From an uncultured Flavobacteriaceae bacterium (GTDB lineage Bacteria; Bacteroidota; Bacteroidia; Flavobacteriales; Flavobacteriaceae), in assembly GCA_947494695.1 (NCBI GenBank), contig CANLWB010000008.1, forward strand, positions 124,001-188,000: a stretch of 64,000 nucleotides of DNA. The letters run 5' to 3'. Shown piece after piece: positions 26,401 through 34,411 of the stretch. The notes beneath the pieces were generated by a model. That model saw only the letters and a program-made list of their open reading frames with translations. It did no database searches and was not told the origin of the DNA. A program made the translations under genes and the position numbers. Each line of letters opens with the position of its first letter. The first letter of the stretch is position 1.

Positions 26401-26741
26401 TGACCATTTGTTTTGTCGATAGCAGAAAACAAACGACCTCCAAAAGCAGGCAACACTTTAACCTTAACAAATTCGTTTTCTAAATACACCATGTTATACG
26501 TTTTATCGGTAAGTGTTCTTCCTAAGTTTGTTTGTGACGGATAAGGATAGACACGACCTTCTGCTCCCTGCACACTCCTACCTGTATAAAACATTGGACT
26601 TATCTCATTCTTTCCAGGTTTATAAGTGGCAATCGTTTCACTTCCCTCATATATTTTTACCTGAGCCCTACTATCTGTAACAATAAATGCTATACATACT
26701 GTGAATATGGTTAAAAATAGATGTGATTTTGAATCATTCAT
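23424..26741 (-). CDS. DUF5107 and tetratricopeptide-repeat exported protein, probable carbohydrate role
   Basis: The frame opens at a TTG (26759), but the ATG at 26741 gives a clean signal peptide (SHLFLTIFTVCIAFIVTDSRAQ) and about 1105 residues. The DUF5107 domain spans about 60-400: VKVLPAFGGRLFSAIDKTNG, GGIEWCFPHHHRT, FWANVAITANENFRTFWPP, GFIGGYDYGVSAGTVHVGDP. Its pattern recalls galactose-mutarotase-like folds that bind sugars. From about 480 to the end there are TPR-type repeats (YYLGLAHRGLGNLNEAYKNF, YYLLGNLLYDHRKTEAIKAW). In Bacteroidota such genes lie in glycan loci; here the partners are a regulator with a lectin-like sensor and a GH2 enzyme. Exact activity is not established here. 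Confidence 0.75.
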   Translation of the reverse strand: MNDSKSHLFLTIFTVCIAFIVTDSRAQVKIYEGSETIATYKPGKNEISPMFYTGRSVQGAEGRVYPYPSQTNLGRTLTDKTYNMVYLENEFVKVKVLPAFGGRLFSAIDKTNGHEMFHTNSVIKPDLIGTLGAWVSGGIEWCFPHHHRTTTMLPSDYRLVKNEDGSATIWIGETEKTMRARGIVGMTLHPDKSYIEVDYRLNNTSTKTKTFLFWANVAITANENFRTFWPPSQEIGVYHNNRSFIQWPLSNRTEDYGRTRYDKDVDLTWWKNHPNPVSFFMWDIEEGFIGGYDYGVSAGTVHVGDPHENNASKLWQFGPGLQGQNARRKLTDDGKAYVELMTGTFSNNQPDYSWILPHAVKDAKNYWYPIRELEVVKHANIDASVTLQMRNSKTVFYGFNTTQNFKDAKYVLKYGEEIIADGAIHIGPAKPFTSTYKGKKVLDEYRLSIELFDKNGKALISYKPYKPQRPTLPKSQEPVKAVEDINSVEDLYLTGRFVEQFNRPGKNPDDYYLKALEISPNDYRTNIALGIRRVNQTRYKDALRYFQTAANKLKIKYYQPKEGELYYYLGLAHRGLGNLNEAYKNFARATWYYQWFSSGNYQLAQMESLNGNYEKALHYISEAYTSNNRDGRIVVLYSALLRKLRKTEKAKSLINELVAYDPLNFSAIYENALLNGENSIQAWHKNMQDVDNNYLDIATHYMNAGLYDQGIQLLSSINDVKNSLVYYYLSYFYSQSGDADAAWSVLNRAKSIALDYCFPYREESETVLKHAIKLNPKNVAAYYLLGNLLYDHRKTEAIKAWEKASEFHDNIPMVWRNLAFSAYHYNKDMQLAITYMSKAIALQHNIPLWYAELSKYYDGSGADYRVCLAVLEKNIDIVKQDVKAPKTLVELYNLDGSYDKALEFLSNHQFRTWEGGREIYWHYVNTNALKALELLEAKQYEEAIQYLDAAMTYPENLEVGKPTHDEKNALIHYLKGEVYTKMEDRKNAKRSYQNSVNSNNEGFMYDLLYFQAESYKRLGDTGKAKTLFESLIKEGKAYREKGRSKTLVAVEEAAVTNHKAISYSYYLEALGNKGLGKSNEAQQLFEKALSVYKNNLWAKVMKDYN

Positions 26742-26764
26742 TTTCTTTGAGTTAGTCAATTATT

Positions 26765-26777
26765 GGTATACTATACC
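26765..26777. promoter_or_regulatory. GGTATA-C-TATACC palindrome before the DUF5107 gene
   Basis: A perfect 13-nt palindrome lies 24-36 bp upstream of the ATG at 26741, in the intergenic region shared with the divergent regulator gene. The position fits an operator; the binding protein could be the regulator at 26908. Confidence 0.4.
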
Positions 26778-26877
26778 TTTAAAAATAAGCAAAATGAAAC
26801 AGCCGTTAAATATTTCAGGTTTCTACTGTCTTCTAAATTATATTGTATTTTATAAATAATACATTTAAATTGCTATG

Positions 26878-26910
26878 CAAAGTCTGTACAAAGTTTGCAC
26901 ATAGTTTATG
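26878..26910 (+). repeat. Three tandem 11-bp repeats ending at the regulator start codon
   Basis: CAAAGTCTGTA, CAAAGTTTGCA and CATAGTTTATG follow each other without gaps, the third including the ATG of the regulator gene. An 11-bp period places each unit on about the same face of the helix, as for cooperative binding of a protein or for the regulator's own operator. Confidence 0.6.
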
Positions 26911-28197
26911 ATAGAGCAGGAATACCTAACATATTGCCTTAAAAAAATTGAAGAAAAATTACAATGGCAACCATCTCATTTATGGAAAGAATCGGACTTT
27001 GTAAAACTCTCCCAAATTATTTCAAATCAATCGAATATTTCAATAAGTCCACATACGCTCAAGCGCCTTTTTGGTAAAATAAAATATAAGACATACTACA
27101 ATCCCCAGCTAGCAACTAAGGATGCATTGGTTAAGTTTTTAGATCATGACAATTGGCAACATTTTGTTTCAAAAATTAAAAGCGAAAAAAGAGATATCAT
27201 TCCTATTGAGAAAGACTACAAAATCAAAAAGAATCTTTTTAGCAGATTTACTCTCGTTGCTGGTGTTGTTTTACTACTGATCTTGGTTGGTGTTGTATTG
27301 CCATCTCAACGTAGTAAAAATAATTTCATGATCTCTGACGATATTTTTGATGTAATAAATTCAGTTGGCAGCGTACCTTTTACAGTATCTGCTAAGTATA
27401 ACCTCTCTAATTTCAAATCAGATAGTCTAAATATAGATTTTGATTTTAGTCACCCCATTAGAGGAAAACAAATTATAAAAATAGATAAGAATCGATCTAC
27501 ACATAATTTCACGTATCAAATTCCTGGATATTACTCCATTGATTTACTAGATCAAGCACGGGTTTTATCCTCAAAAAAAATATTGGCTAAATCAAACGGG
27601 TGGGATAGTTACGTCGCTGACGAAACCAATAGAGCTAACTATTGGATCGATAATCAAATTAATAGCAAAGACACTACGGGATATTTATATTTTTCACCTA
27701 AACTTCTCCATGCAAATGGTTTTGATATTAATACTGTATTCTACGTTACCAATAGATTATATGCAGATTTTGAGATTGATGGTGATAATTTTGAATTAAA
27801 GACACGGTTTAAAAACACAAAAAGCTTAGGAGGCATTACATGTTATGACTTTATATTGACACTTATATGTGAAAAAAAATCTAACTATTTAAAATTAATG
27901 GAATCAGGGTGCTCACAATTTTCGGGAGTAAAAATGGGTGATAAAATTATTGAAGGCACCTACGAAAATTTATCATCTTTTTCTTTCGACATAGAAGGTT
28001 GGAATACTTTGCAGTTGATTGTAGAAAATAAGCATGTGCAAATAACCATTAATGATGAATTGATTTATCATTTTGATTATACAGAACCTAACGGAAAGAT
28101 TGTGGGTATAGAAAATATTTTTAAAGGTACTGGTATGTTAGATTTTATACGCATCCAAGATTTAAAAACAGGAAAAACCTTTGTTGATGAGTTCTAA
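26908..28197 (+). CDS. Membrane-anchored regulator with PKD-like and lectin-like periplasmic sensor
   Basis: The 429-residue protein starts with a helical cytosolic domain (1-90) of a type common in Bacteroidota regulators: YCLKKIEEKLQWQ, FVKLSQIISNQSNISISPHT, LKRLFGKIKYKTYYNPQLAT, LDHDNWQHFV. The part LSQIIS...HTLKRLFG has helix-turn-helix character. One TM helix follows at about 108-128 (FTLVAGVVLLLILVGVVLP), then a PKD-like beta domain (about 150-225) and a concanavalin/LamG-like C-terminal domain (240-429: DGDNFELKTRFKNTKSLGG, GWNTLQLIVENKHVQITIND). This is a one-component design that could sense a glycan in the periplasm. It is divergent from the DUF5107 gene and has 11-bp repeats at its start. 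Sensor function is inferred. Confidence 0.65.
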   Translation: MIEQEYLTYCLKKIEEKLQWQPSHLWKESDFVKLSQIISNQSNISISPHTLKRLFGKIKYKTYYNPQLATKDALVKFLDHDNWQHFVSKIKSEKRDIIPIEKDYKIKKNLFSRFTLVAGVVLLLILVGVVLPSQRSKNNFMISDDIFDVINSVGSVPFTVSAKYNLSNFKSDSLNIDFDFSHPIRGKQIIKIDKNRSTHNFTYQIPGYYSIDLLDQARVLSSKKILAKSNGWDSYVADETNRANYWIDNQINSKDTTGYLYFSPKLLHANGFDINTVFYVTNRLYADFEIDGDNFELKTRFKNTKSLGGITCYDFILTLICEKKSNYLKLMESGCSQFSGVKMGDKIIEGTYENLSSFSFDIEGWNTLQLIVENKHVQITINDELIYHFDYTEPNGKIVGIENIFKGTGMLDFIRIQDLKTGKTFVDEF

Positions 28198-28610
28198 TTA
28201 AGCCGTTAATTTCAATTCGTTAGTTCACCTGAATAATCACTGCTTAAATGATCAGGCAGATTCAACATTACCATATATTTACCTTGCTTTAGTTTGAAAC
28301 AAAATCTTGCATACCTCATGTTTTGGAAGCGTCCAACTTACCGTCTGTTTTCTTGAAATAACTACCGCCTTATTAAAACGTCTAAACATTATTTCACCTC
28401 CAATGAAAAACATAGCTCTTAATCTAAAGGTATCAAACGTTTTATAAAAACAATAATTTATTCATTGTCTATATTTTTTCGAGAATTATTTATATATAGT
28501 CTATATGCTTCACAAGGCGCCACATCAATTATAGCTTAACTTTGAAGAACATTTTAAGGATTATTGTCTAGGACATAACGATAAAGATGTAATAATTTAA
28601 AAAGACAATT
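28198..28610. other. 413-bp gene-free stretch before the GH2 gene
   Basis: Apart from a weak CCTGA...TCAGG inverted repeat just after the regulator gene (28227-28257) and the promoter box at 28537, I see no gene, RNA or strong repeat. The length leaves room for glycan-responsive control of the GH2 gene. Confidence 0.5.
28537..28544 (+). promoter_or_regulatory. Probable -7 box (TAACTTTG) for the GH2 gene
   Basis: TAACTTTG matches the Bacteroidota TAnnTTTG consensus and lies 67 bp before the ATG at 28611. No clear TTG is seen at the -33 place, so the promoter may need an activator. Confidence 0.45.
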
Positions 28611-31130
28611 ATGAAAAAACTTTTATTGATTTTAATGCTCATACATTGTGTTTCATTATTTGCTCAACCCAATACCACGTTTTCAAAACATAAAGAAGAC
28701 GTATTAGTTCGAGATTTAAGCGGAATGCAATGGCGAATGAAAATGATGCTGCCAGGAGAGGGTGTGAAGAAGGGACTGCATAAACTTCCTTCAGAAGATA
28801 TCGAAACCCTGGTATGGAATAATGCAAAAGTACCTGGTGATGTGTATACAGACTTATGGAGAGCCGGTGTTATTGACGATCCGTATTTTGGAAGAAACAG
28901 CGTAAAAGCACAATGGGTACAGCAATACGAATGGTGGTATTCATTGCAATTTAGCGTCACCGAAGATATTTCAGGAAAACTAGTAGATATCGTTTTCGAA
29001 GGTGTGGACTATTCTTGTGAAGTTTGGTTGAACGGACATTACCTCGGAAAGCATGAAGGCGCCTTCTCAAAGTTTTCATTTCATGTCAATGAGTACTTGC
29101 GTATTAGTAAACATGACTTTTTGAAAGGAAGAAATATGCTCATGATCAAGTTAGATACCCCACCGCAGGTAAACGCTCTCGTAGCTGGAAAAAAAACACC
29201 CTGGTTTGGTGATTACTGGAGAGATTTAGCACCTATAGGCATTTGGCGCCCCGTAAAAATGGTTACAACAGGTAAAGCCCGGTTTACAGATGTCTACGCC
29301 AATAACACCATCAATAAGGATGGTAGCGCAGATATTAATTTAGAAATGACTATTGAAAACCACAGTAAAAGTAATAAGGACGTTACTTTAAAAGCTAATC
29401 TAACAGGAAAAAACTTCAAAATGAAACCTTTAGATGTCACATTCAACCAAACACTCAAGCCAGGCGTCAATAAAGTGGTCAAACATATTAAAGTTGACCA
29501 TGCCAAACTGTGGTGGCCATGGGATCTAGGAAAGCCAAACCTTTACAAGGCTGAAGTTAGCATACAGGAAAACAAAAGTTATCTCGATATTAACGAGATC
29601 GTTTTTGGTATTCGTGAAGTTACTTCAAAATGGAATCCAGGTTTCAAAAAAGGTGTAGATGTTAGTTTCCCCCGGTCTACATATATTAACGATAAATTTC
29701 ACTTTATTAGATCCGCCTGCTGGGGTGGACCGCCAGATATTTTTACTGGCCGTACTTCTGTTGAAGAATACAGAGAACTGTTTCGTTTAGCAAAAGAAAT
29801 GAATTTAAACAACATTCGAATTTTTGGATGGCATCCGCCCGAAATTCCGGAGTTTTATCAATTTGCAGACGAAATGGGGATTACAATCTGGCAGGATATG
29901 ATTCCATTAGGTACTGGAAACATCCCATCAGATGAAAAGAATTTAGCAGAGATTTTTAATGAAGGTGTGCGTGTTATTAAAGAACGTAGAAATCACCCCT
30001 CGTTAATCATGATGGAAGGTGGAGAAGAAATGATGTTTAGAACTCGCGATCCTAAATTTGGAAGAGAATTTCTGGAACGCCTGGGAGATTCATTACAGGC
30101 TTACGCGAAACTACCCTATATTCCAGATTCTCCAATGACAGATCATGTGGCACAACAGGCAGGTTTCAAACCTAAAGAAGCCGTGCATGCCTTACGATAT
30201 TTTTATGATATGGGAGAATGGTTGCATGAAGACTGGTATCAAGCCAAAGCTGATGGCTTTCCAATTGTACCAGAATTTGCCATTACTTCGGTGCCCTCTG
30301 TAGAAAGTTTGAAAAAATTTATCCCCAAAGAAGAATTATGGCCTCCAGGACTAAGCTGGGGACATCACTGGGCAGACTTAATTCGATTAAGAATGCAAAA
30401 CTGGGATGTTTTTGGAAGCGAAATGAAAGGATCTCTGGAAGAATTTGTAAACGCTACCCAAGATGCTCAGGGGGTTATTTTTCAAAACGGCATCGAACAC
30501 TTTAGAAGAGATAAACCAAGTTTAAGTGCTATTGCATTATGTCATTTCATAACCTATGGCCCCGACATGAAATGGGCCATCGTAGATAATTATCAAAAAC
30601 CTAAACGTTCATTCGACTTTGTAAAAAAAGCCTATCAGCCACTTTTAGTAAATTTTGAATTCAAAAAAAGAAGATGGCATAACAATGAGCCTTTTATTGG
30701 AAATATTTGGGTAATCAATGATTATTACAAAACATTCAAGAACAACACGCTTGAATTAAAAATAAAAAATGAGCAGGGAGAAGTATTAAGTGAAAAAACA
30801 TATAAAATAGATACTGTTGAAGAAAACAGCGCCCAATCATTTTTTGAAATTAATGAAGATGTATTAAGTAACGTTACGGGTAAATTCTATGTAGAATTGC
30901 AATTAAAAAATAAAAAAGGAGCAGTGATTTCGGCTAACGATTATTTCTTTTTAATAGGAGATCAGACAGCAGCCACTAAACGGTTTAGAGCATGGAAACA
31001 AGAACGTCTCGAACAAGAAAATGCGCACGGAGCCTATGGTTCTTATTATCATTTCTTTAAAGAACTTACCGGGCAAGATGGAGCGAAATACGAAAGTGGT
31101 ACACAAACCCCCAGAGCAATTGGTTTTTAA
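28611..31130 (+). CDS. Glycoside hydrolase family 2 enzyme (beta-mannosidase-like)
   Basis: The 839-residue protein has a signal peptide (ending HCVSLFAQ), a sugar-binding jelly roll with the mannosidase-like pattern KVPGDVYTDLWRAGVIDDPY and WWYSLQF, an Ig-like domain, and a TIM barrel from about 345. IFGWHPPEIPEFYQFADEMG and NHPSLIMMEGGEEMMF (acid/base Glu near residue 471-472) match the barrel, and VPEFAITSVPSVE gives the nucleophile Glu near 553. The usual N-E pair is changed to E-E in GGEEM. A final Ig-like domain ends the protein. It is likely periplasmic and exo-acting on beta-linked mannose, glucuronate or glucosamine residues; the substrate is open. Confidence 0.85.
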   Translation: MKKLLLILMLIHCVSLFAQPNTTFSKHKEDVLVRDLSGMQWRMKMMLPGEGVKKGLHKLPSEDIETLVWNNAKVPGDVYTDLWRAGVIDDPYFGRNSVKAQWVQQYEWWYSLQFSVTEDISGKLVDIVFEGVDYSCEVWLNGHYLGKHEGAFSKFSFHVNEYLRISKHDFLKGRNMLMIKLDTPPQVNALVAGKKTPWFGDYWRDLAPIGIWRPVKMVTTGKARFTDVYANNTINKDGSADINLEMTIENHSKSNKDVTLKANLTGKNFKMKPLDVTFNQTLKPGVNKVVKHIKVDHAKLWWPWDLGKPNLYKAEVSIQENKSYLDINEIVFGIREVTSKWNPGFKKGVDVSFPRSTYINDKFHFIRSACWGGPPDIFTGRTSVEEYRELFRLAKEMNLNNIRIFGWHPPEIPEFYQFADEMGITIWQDMIPLGTGNIPSDEKNLAEIFNEGVRVIKERRNHPSLIMMEGGEEMMFRTRDPKFGREFLERLGDSLQAYAKLPYIPDSPMTDHVAQQAGFKPKEAVHALRYFYDMGEWLHEDWYQAKADGFPIVPEFAITSVPSVESLKKFIPKEELWPPGLSWGHHWADLIRLRMQNWDVFGSEMKGSLEEFVNATQDAQGVIFQNGIEHFRRDKPSLSAIALCHFITYGPDMKWAIVDNYQKPKRSFDFVKKAYQPLLVNFEFKKRRWHNNEPFIGNIWVINDYYKTFKNNTLELKIKNEQGEVLSEKTYKIDTVEENSAQSFFEINEDVLSNVTGKFYVELQLKNKKGAVISANDYFFLIGDQTAATKRFRAWKQERLEQENAHGAYGSYYHFFKELTGQDGAKYESGTQTPRAIGF

Positions 31131-31168
31131 AACATACCTTTAAGCGCTAAATAGTGAACAATAAAATC

Positions 31169-31211
31169 GCCTAAAAAGTCAACTAATCTAAATTTAGATG
31201 GCTTTTTAGGC
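31169..31211 (+). terminator. Hairpin after the GH2 gene
   Basis: GCCTAAAAAGTC (31169-31180) pairs with GGCTTTTTAGGC (31200-31211 region) with one G-T wobble. The loop contains a second palindrome, ATCTAAATTTAGAT (31186-31199). It separates the GH2 gene from the CoA-transferase operon. Confidence 0.65.
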
Positions 31212-31305
31212 CATTTCATAACCTATAATCAAGCACATTTGTGTATAAAAAGAATACTCTAAACATATTGAATATCTTAAAATTACTAAACCATAATCAT
31301 TTCCT

Positions 31306-32457
31306 ATGTTACCATTAGAAGGAATTACCGTATTAGAATTTGCACAGTTTATGGCTGGGCCATCAGCCGGTTTAAAGTTTGCCGATTTAGGAGCTCGTGT
31401 TATTAAAATTGAACGTCCGAAAACGGGAGAAGCCGGAAGGCAAATTGCACTCAAAAATATATTTATTGATGAAAGCAGTATGGTATTTCATACGGCAAAT
31501 AGAAATAAAGAATCGTATGCAGCGAACTTAAAAGACCCGCAGGATCTTGAACGTGTAAAACAATTAATTGCTCGGGCAGATGTTATGACTCATAACTTCA
31601 GACCTGGAGTTATGGAAAAAATTGGTCTGGACTATAACACCGTACAGGCTATTAATCCAGGAATCATTTATGGCGTAGTCTCCGGTTACGGCCCCATAGG
31701 TCCATGGGCAAAAAAGCCGGGACAGGACTTACTTATCCAGTCGTTATCAGGCTTTGTAAACCTATCGGGAAATAAAGAAGACGAGCCAACCGCATCAGGT
31801 TTAGCCACTTCCGATATTTTTACAGGCGTACATTTAGTACAAGGTATTTTAGCAGCGTTAATAGAAAGAAACCACACTGGTAAGGGTGCAAAAATTGAGG
31901 TTAGCCTCTTAGAAACAACCCTTGATCTCCAATTTGAGTTACTTACCACATATCTCAATGATGGAAATCTACTACCAGAAAGGACCAAACAAGGACATGC
32001 TCATGCCTATATGGAAGCGCCTTATGGCATTTATAAAACCAAAGACGGCTACCTTGCGATAGCCCTAACACCTCTGGATACCTTAGTGAAAGCCATGGGG
32101 TTAACTTTACCAGACTTATTTTTAGACCAGAATACCTGGTTTTCAAAACGTGATGATATAATGGCATTTTTAAGTGATTACCTTGTAAAAGAAACAACAC
32201 AACATTGGCTAGATGTTTTTGAACCTCTAGATTTCAGGGTTTCTGATGTTTATGACTACAAAACACTACTGAACCATGAAGGGTATCATGCATTAAAAAT
32301 GGATCAGGATGTTGTAACTTCCGATGGCATCTCCATGAAAACAACGCGATGCCCTATCCGCATTGATGGAAAACGGATTTTCAATAAAAAATCGGCCCCT
32401 AAAGTAGGAGAAAACACGGCTGCAATCAATAAAGAATTTAATTTAGGTGACTCATGA
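31306..32457 (+). CDS. Class III (CaiB/BaiF) CoA-transferase, first subunit or paralog
   Basis: The 383-residue cytosolic enzyme has the family opening PLEGITVLEFAQFMAGPSAG and LKFADLGARVIKIERP, HNFRPGVMEKIGLDY, IYGVVSGYGPIGPWAKKPGQ, and the catalytic Asp near residue 170 in ATSDIFTGVHLVQG. The length is normal for the family. It moves CoA between carboxylic acids, forming a thioester intermediate on that Asp. Its stop overlaps the ATG of the next, related gene by 4 bp (ATGA at 32454-32457), so the two are translationally coupled and may form a heteromer, as in BbsEF or SmtAB. The acid substrate is unknown. Confidence 0.9.
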   Translation: MLPLEGITVLEFAQFMAGPSAGLKFADLGARVIKIERPKTGEAGRQIALKNIFIDESSMVFHTANRNKESYAANLKDPQDLERVKQLIARADVMTHNFRPGVMEKIGLDYNTVQAINPGIIYGVVSGYGPIGPWAKKPGQDLLIQSLSGFVNLSGNKEDEPTASGLATSDIFTGVHLVQGILAALIERNHTGKGAKIEVSLLETTLDLQFELLTTYLNDGNLLPERTKQGHAHAYMEAPYGIYKTKDGYLAIALTPLDTLVKAMGLTLPDLFLDQNTWFSKRDDIMAFLSDYLVKETTQHWLDVFEPLDFRVSDVYDYKTLLNHEGYHALKMDQDVVTSDGISMKTTRCPIRIDGKRIFNKKSAPKVGENTAAINKEFNLGDS

Positions 32458-33602
32458 AAAAACCATTAGAAGGCATATTAGTTATTGATTTTAGTCAATA
32501 TTTATCGGGTGCGTCGGCAAGTTTACGACTAGCCGATTTAGGAGCCAGAGTGATAAAAATCGAAAAACCAATTACTGGTGACAATTGCCGAGCCTTGTAT
32601 TGTTCGAATGTCGTCATGAATGGTGAATCTTCCCTGTTTCATGCGGTCAATAGAAATAAGGAAAGCTATGTAGCAGATATGAAAAACCAGGTCGACCGTG
32701 AAAAAGTGTATCAATTAATTAAGAAAGCCGATATTTTAATGCATAATTTTAGACCCGGAGTGGCCGAAAAACTGGGCATTGAATATCCCCAAATTCAGGC
32801 CATAAACCCCGAAATTATATATGGTGATATTACCGGGTACGGGAAAGAAGGCATTTGGAAAGACAAACCAGGGTTAGACTTAATGATTCAGTCGATTTCC
32901 GGAATTACCCAATTAAATGGGAACGATGGTGCCGGACCTGTACCTATAGGTCTTGCCGTTATCGATATGTTATCAGGGGCGCATCTGGCACAAGGTCTTT
33001 TAGCCTGTTTATACCGAAAACAAATAAAAGGTATTGGAGGAACCGTAGAAGTCAGTATGCTGGCATCTGCCCTGGAGTACCAATTTGAATCCATTACCTG
33101 CTTTTTTAGAGATGGCGGGCAACCTACGATTCGTCCCAAAAGCAACTCGGCACATGCCTATTTAGGTGCTCCTTACGGTGTATATGCCACCAAAAACGGA
33201 GCCATCGCATTGGCTATGGGTTCTATTCCTTTTATTGGAGAACTTATTGAGTGTACTGCTTTAGCAAACTATCCCGAAGCAGAAAGTTGGTTCACCAAAC
33301 GAGACGAAATCAAACAAATTTTAGCAGAACATTTAAAGACGAAAGACACTAAAGATTGGTTAGCCGTATTAGAACTGGCCGATATTTGGTGTGCCGAAGT
33401 CATGGACTGGAAAACATTATTTGATACCGAGGCATTCAAGGTATTAGAAATGGTACAGGAAGTCAATAGATCTAGTGGTTACACCTATAAAACCACACGT
33501 TGTCCTATTCAAATAAATGGTGCTTGGTTAACCTCTCAAACAGGCAGTCCTTTATTAGGTGAACACACCGAAAAAATAAGTAATGAATTTTCGTTAAATT
33601 AA
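32454..33602 (+). CDS. Class III (CaiB/BaiF) CoA-transferase, second subunit or paralog
   Basis: The 382-residue protein is homologous to the preceding gene product: PLEGILVIDFSQYLSGASAS, LRLADLGARVIKIEKP, HNFRPGVAEKLGIEY, IYGDITGYGKEGIWKDKPGL, and the candidate catalytic Asp near 170 in AVIDMLSGAHLAQG. Both copies keep the Asp, unlike some heteromers where one subunit loses it, so each could be active alone. It overlaps the first gene by 4 bp and precedes the enoyl-CoA hydratase by 6 bp. It is probably a CoA donor/acceptor step in catabolism of an organic acid (inference). Confidence 0.9.
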   Translation: MKKPLEGILVIDFSQYLSGASASLRLADLGARVIKIEKPITGDNCRALYCSNVVMNGESSLFHAVNRNKESYVADMKNQVDREKVYQLIKKADILMHNFRPGVAEKLGIEYPQIQAINPEIIYGDITGYGKEGIWKDKPGLDLMIQSISGITQLNGNDGAGPVPIGLAVIDMLSGAHLAQGLLACLYRKQIKGIGGTVEVSMLASALEYQFESITCFFRDGGQPTIRPKSNSAHAYLGAPYGVYATKNGAIALAMGSIPFIGELIECTALANYPEAESWFTKRDEIKQILAEHLKTKDTKDWLAVLELADIWCAEVMDWKTLFDTEAFKVLEMVQEVNRSSGYTYKTTRCPIQINGAWLTSQTGSPLLGEHTEKISNEFSLN

Positions 33603-33608
33603 CAGACC

Positions 33609-34391
33609 ATGCAAGATTTAGATACTCAAATATTAGTTAACGTAGAACATCGTATCGCAACAATAAGCCTCAACAGGCCTCCTGCTAATAGTTACTATTT
33701 CGATTTCTTAAAACGATTAGGTGCCATTATTAACGACATGAGTCTGGATCCACAGGTAAAAGTTATTTTGATTACTAGTACCTCCGAAAAATTCTTTTGT
33801 GCGGGAGCAGACATTAAAATATTTGCATCTAATACCCCAGCACAGAATGTGGATATGGTAAAAGCAGCGCGAGAAGTGAGTGAAGCGATCTCTAATAGTG
33901 ATAAGATCGTTGTTGCTGCCATAAAAGGCCATGTTCTCGGTGGCGGATTAGAAATGGTTATGGCTTGTGATATTAGACTGGCAGCTAAAGGGCAATATCT
34001 TGTTGGGTTACCTGAAGTAAAGTTAGGGTTAATGCCAGGGAATGGCGGCACACCAAGACTTATAGAGCTAATAGGAGCCAGTAGAGCTATGGAACTGTTA
34101 GTCACCGGAAATTCCATAGACGCGCAAAAAGCATACGATTTTGGGCTATTTAACCAATTGTATGATGCGACAAATTTCGATTCTCAAGTAAATAGCTATG
34201 TTAATGAGTTAGCAGCGGGAGCCGGAGCAGCCATGACGGCCATTAAAACATATGTACAACAACACAAAGGGATGGACAAACAACAAGCTTTAGATGCAGA
34301 AACGGCGTCTGTAAATAGCTTGTACGACACTCTCGATGCTAAAGAAGGCTTTAATGCCTTTGTTGAAAAACGTAATCCTAAATTCCAATAA
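33609..34391 (+). CDS. Enoyl-CoA hydratase/isomerase family protein
   Basis: The 260-residue crotonase-fold enzyme has ISLNRPPANSYYFDFLKRL, the oxyanion-hole segments CAGADIKIF and GGGLEMVMACDIRLA, and both Glu residues expected for hydratases: in LPEVKLGLMPGNGG and in SRAMELLVTG. It should therefore hydrate an enoyl-CoA (or act on a similar CoA ester) produced after the CoA-transferase step. It is cytosolic, third gene of the operon, 20 bp before the aldehyde dehydrogenase gene. Confidence 0.9.
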   Translation: MQDLDTQILVNVEHRIATISLNRPPANSYYFDFLKRLGAIINDMSLDPQVKVILITSTSEKFFCAGADIKIFASNTPAQNVDMVKAAREVSEAISNSDKIVVAAIKGHVLGGGLEMVMACDIRLAAKGQYLVGLPEVKLGLMPGNGGTPRLIELIGASRAMELLVTGNSIDAQKAYDFGLFNQLYDATNFDSQVNSYVNELAAGAGAAMTAIKTYVQQHKGMDKQQALDAETASVNSLYDTLDAKEGFNAFVEKRNPKFQ

Positions 34392-34411
34392 TAATCCAAA
34401 AAAATGACAGT

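Noticed and set aside
33695-34117. 140-residue minus-strand frame inside the enoyl-CoA hydratase gene
   Set aside because: The plus strand has both catalytic Glu motifs of the crotonase family; the antisense frame has no recognisable pattern.
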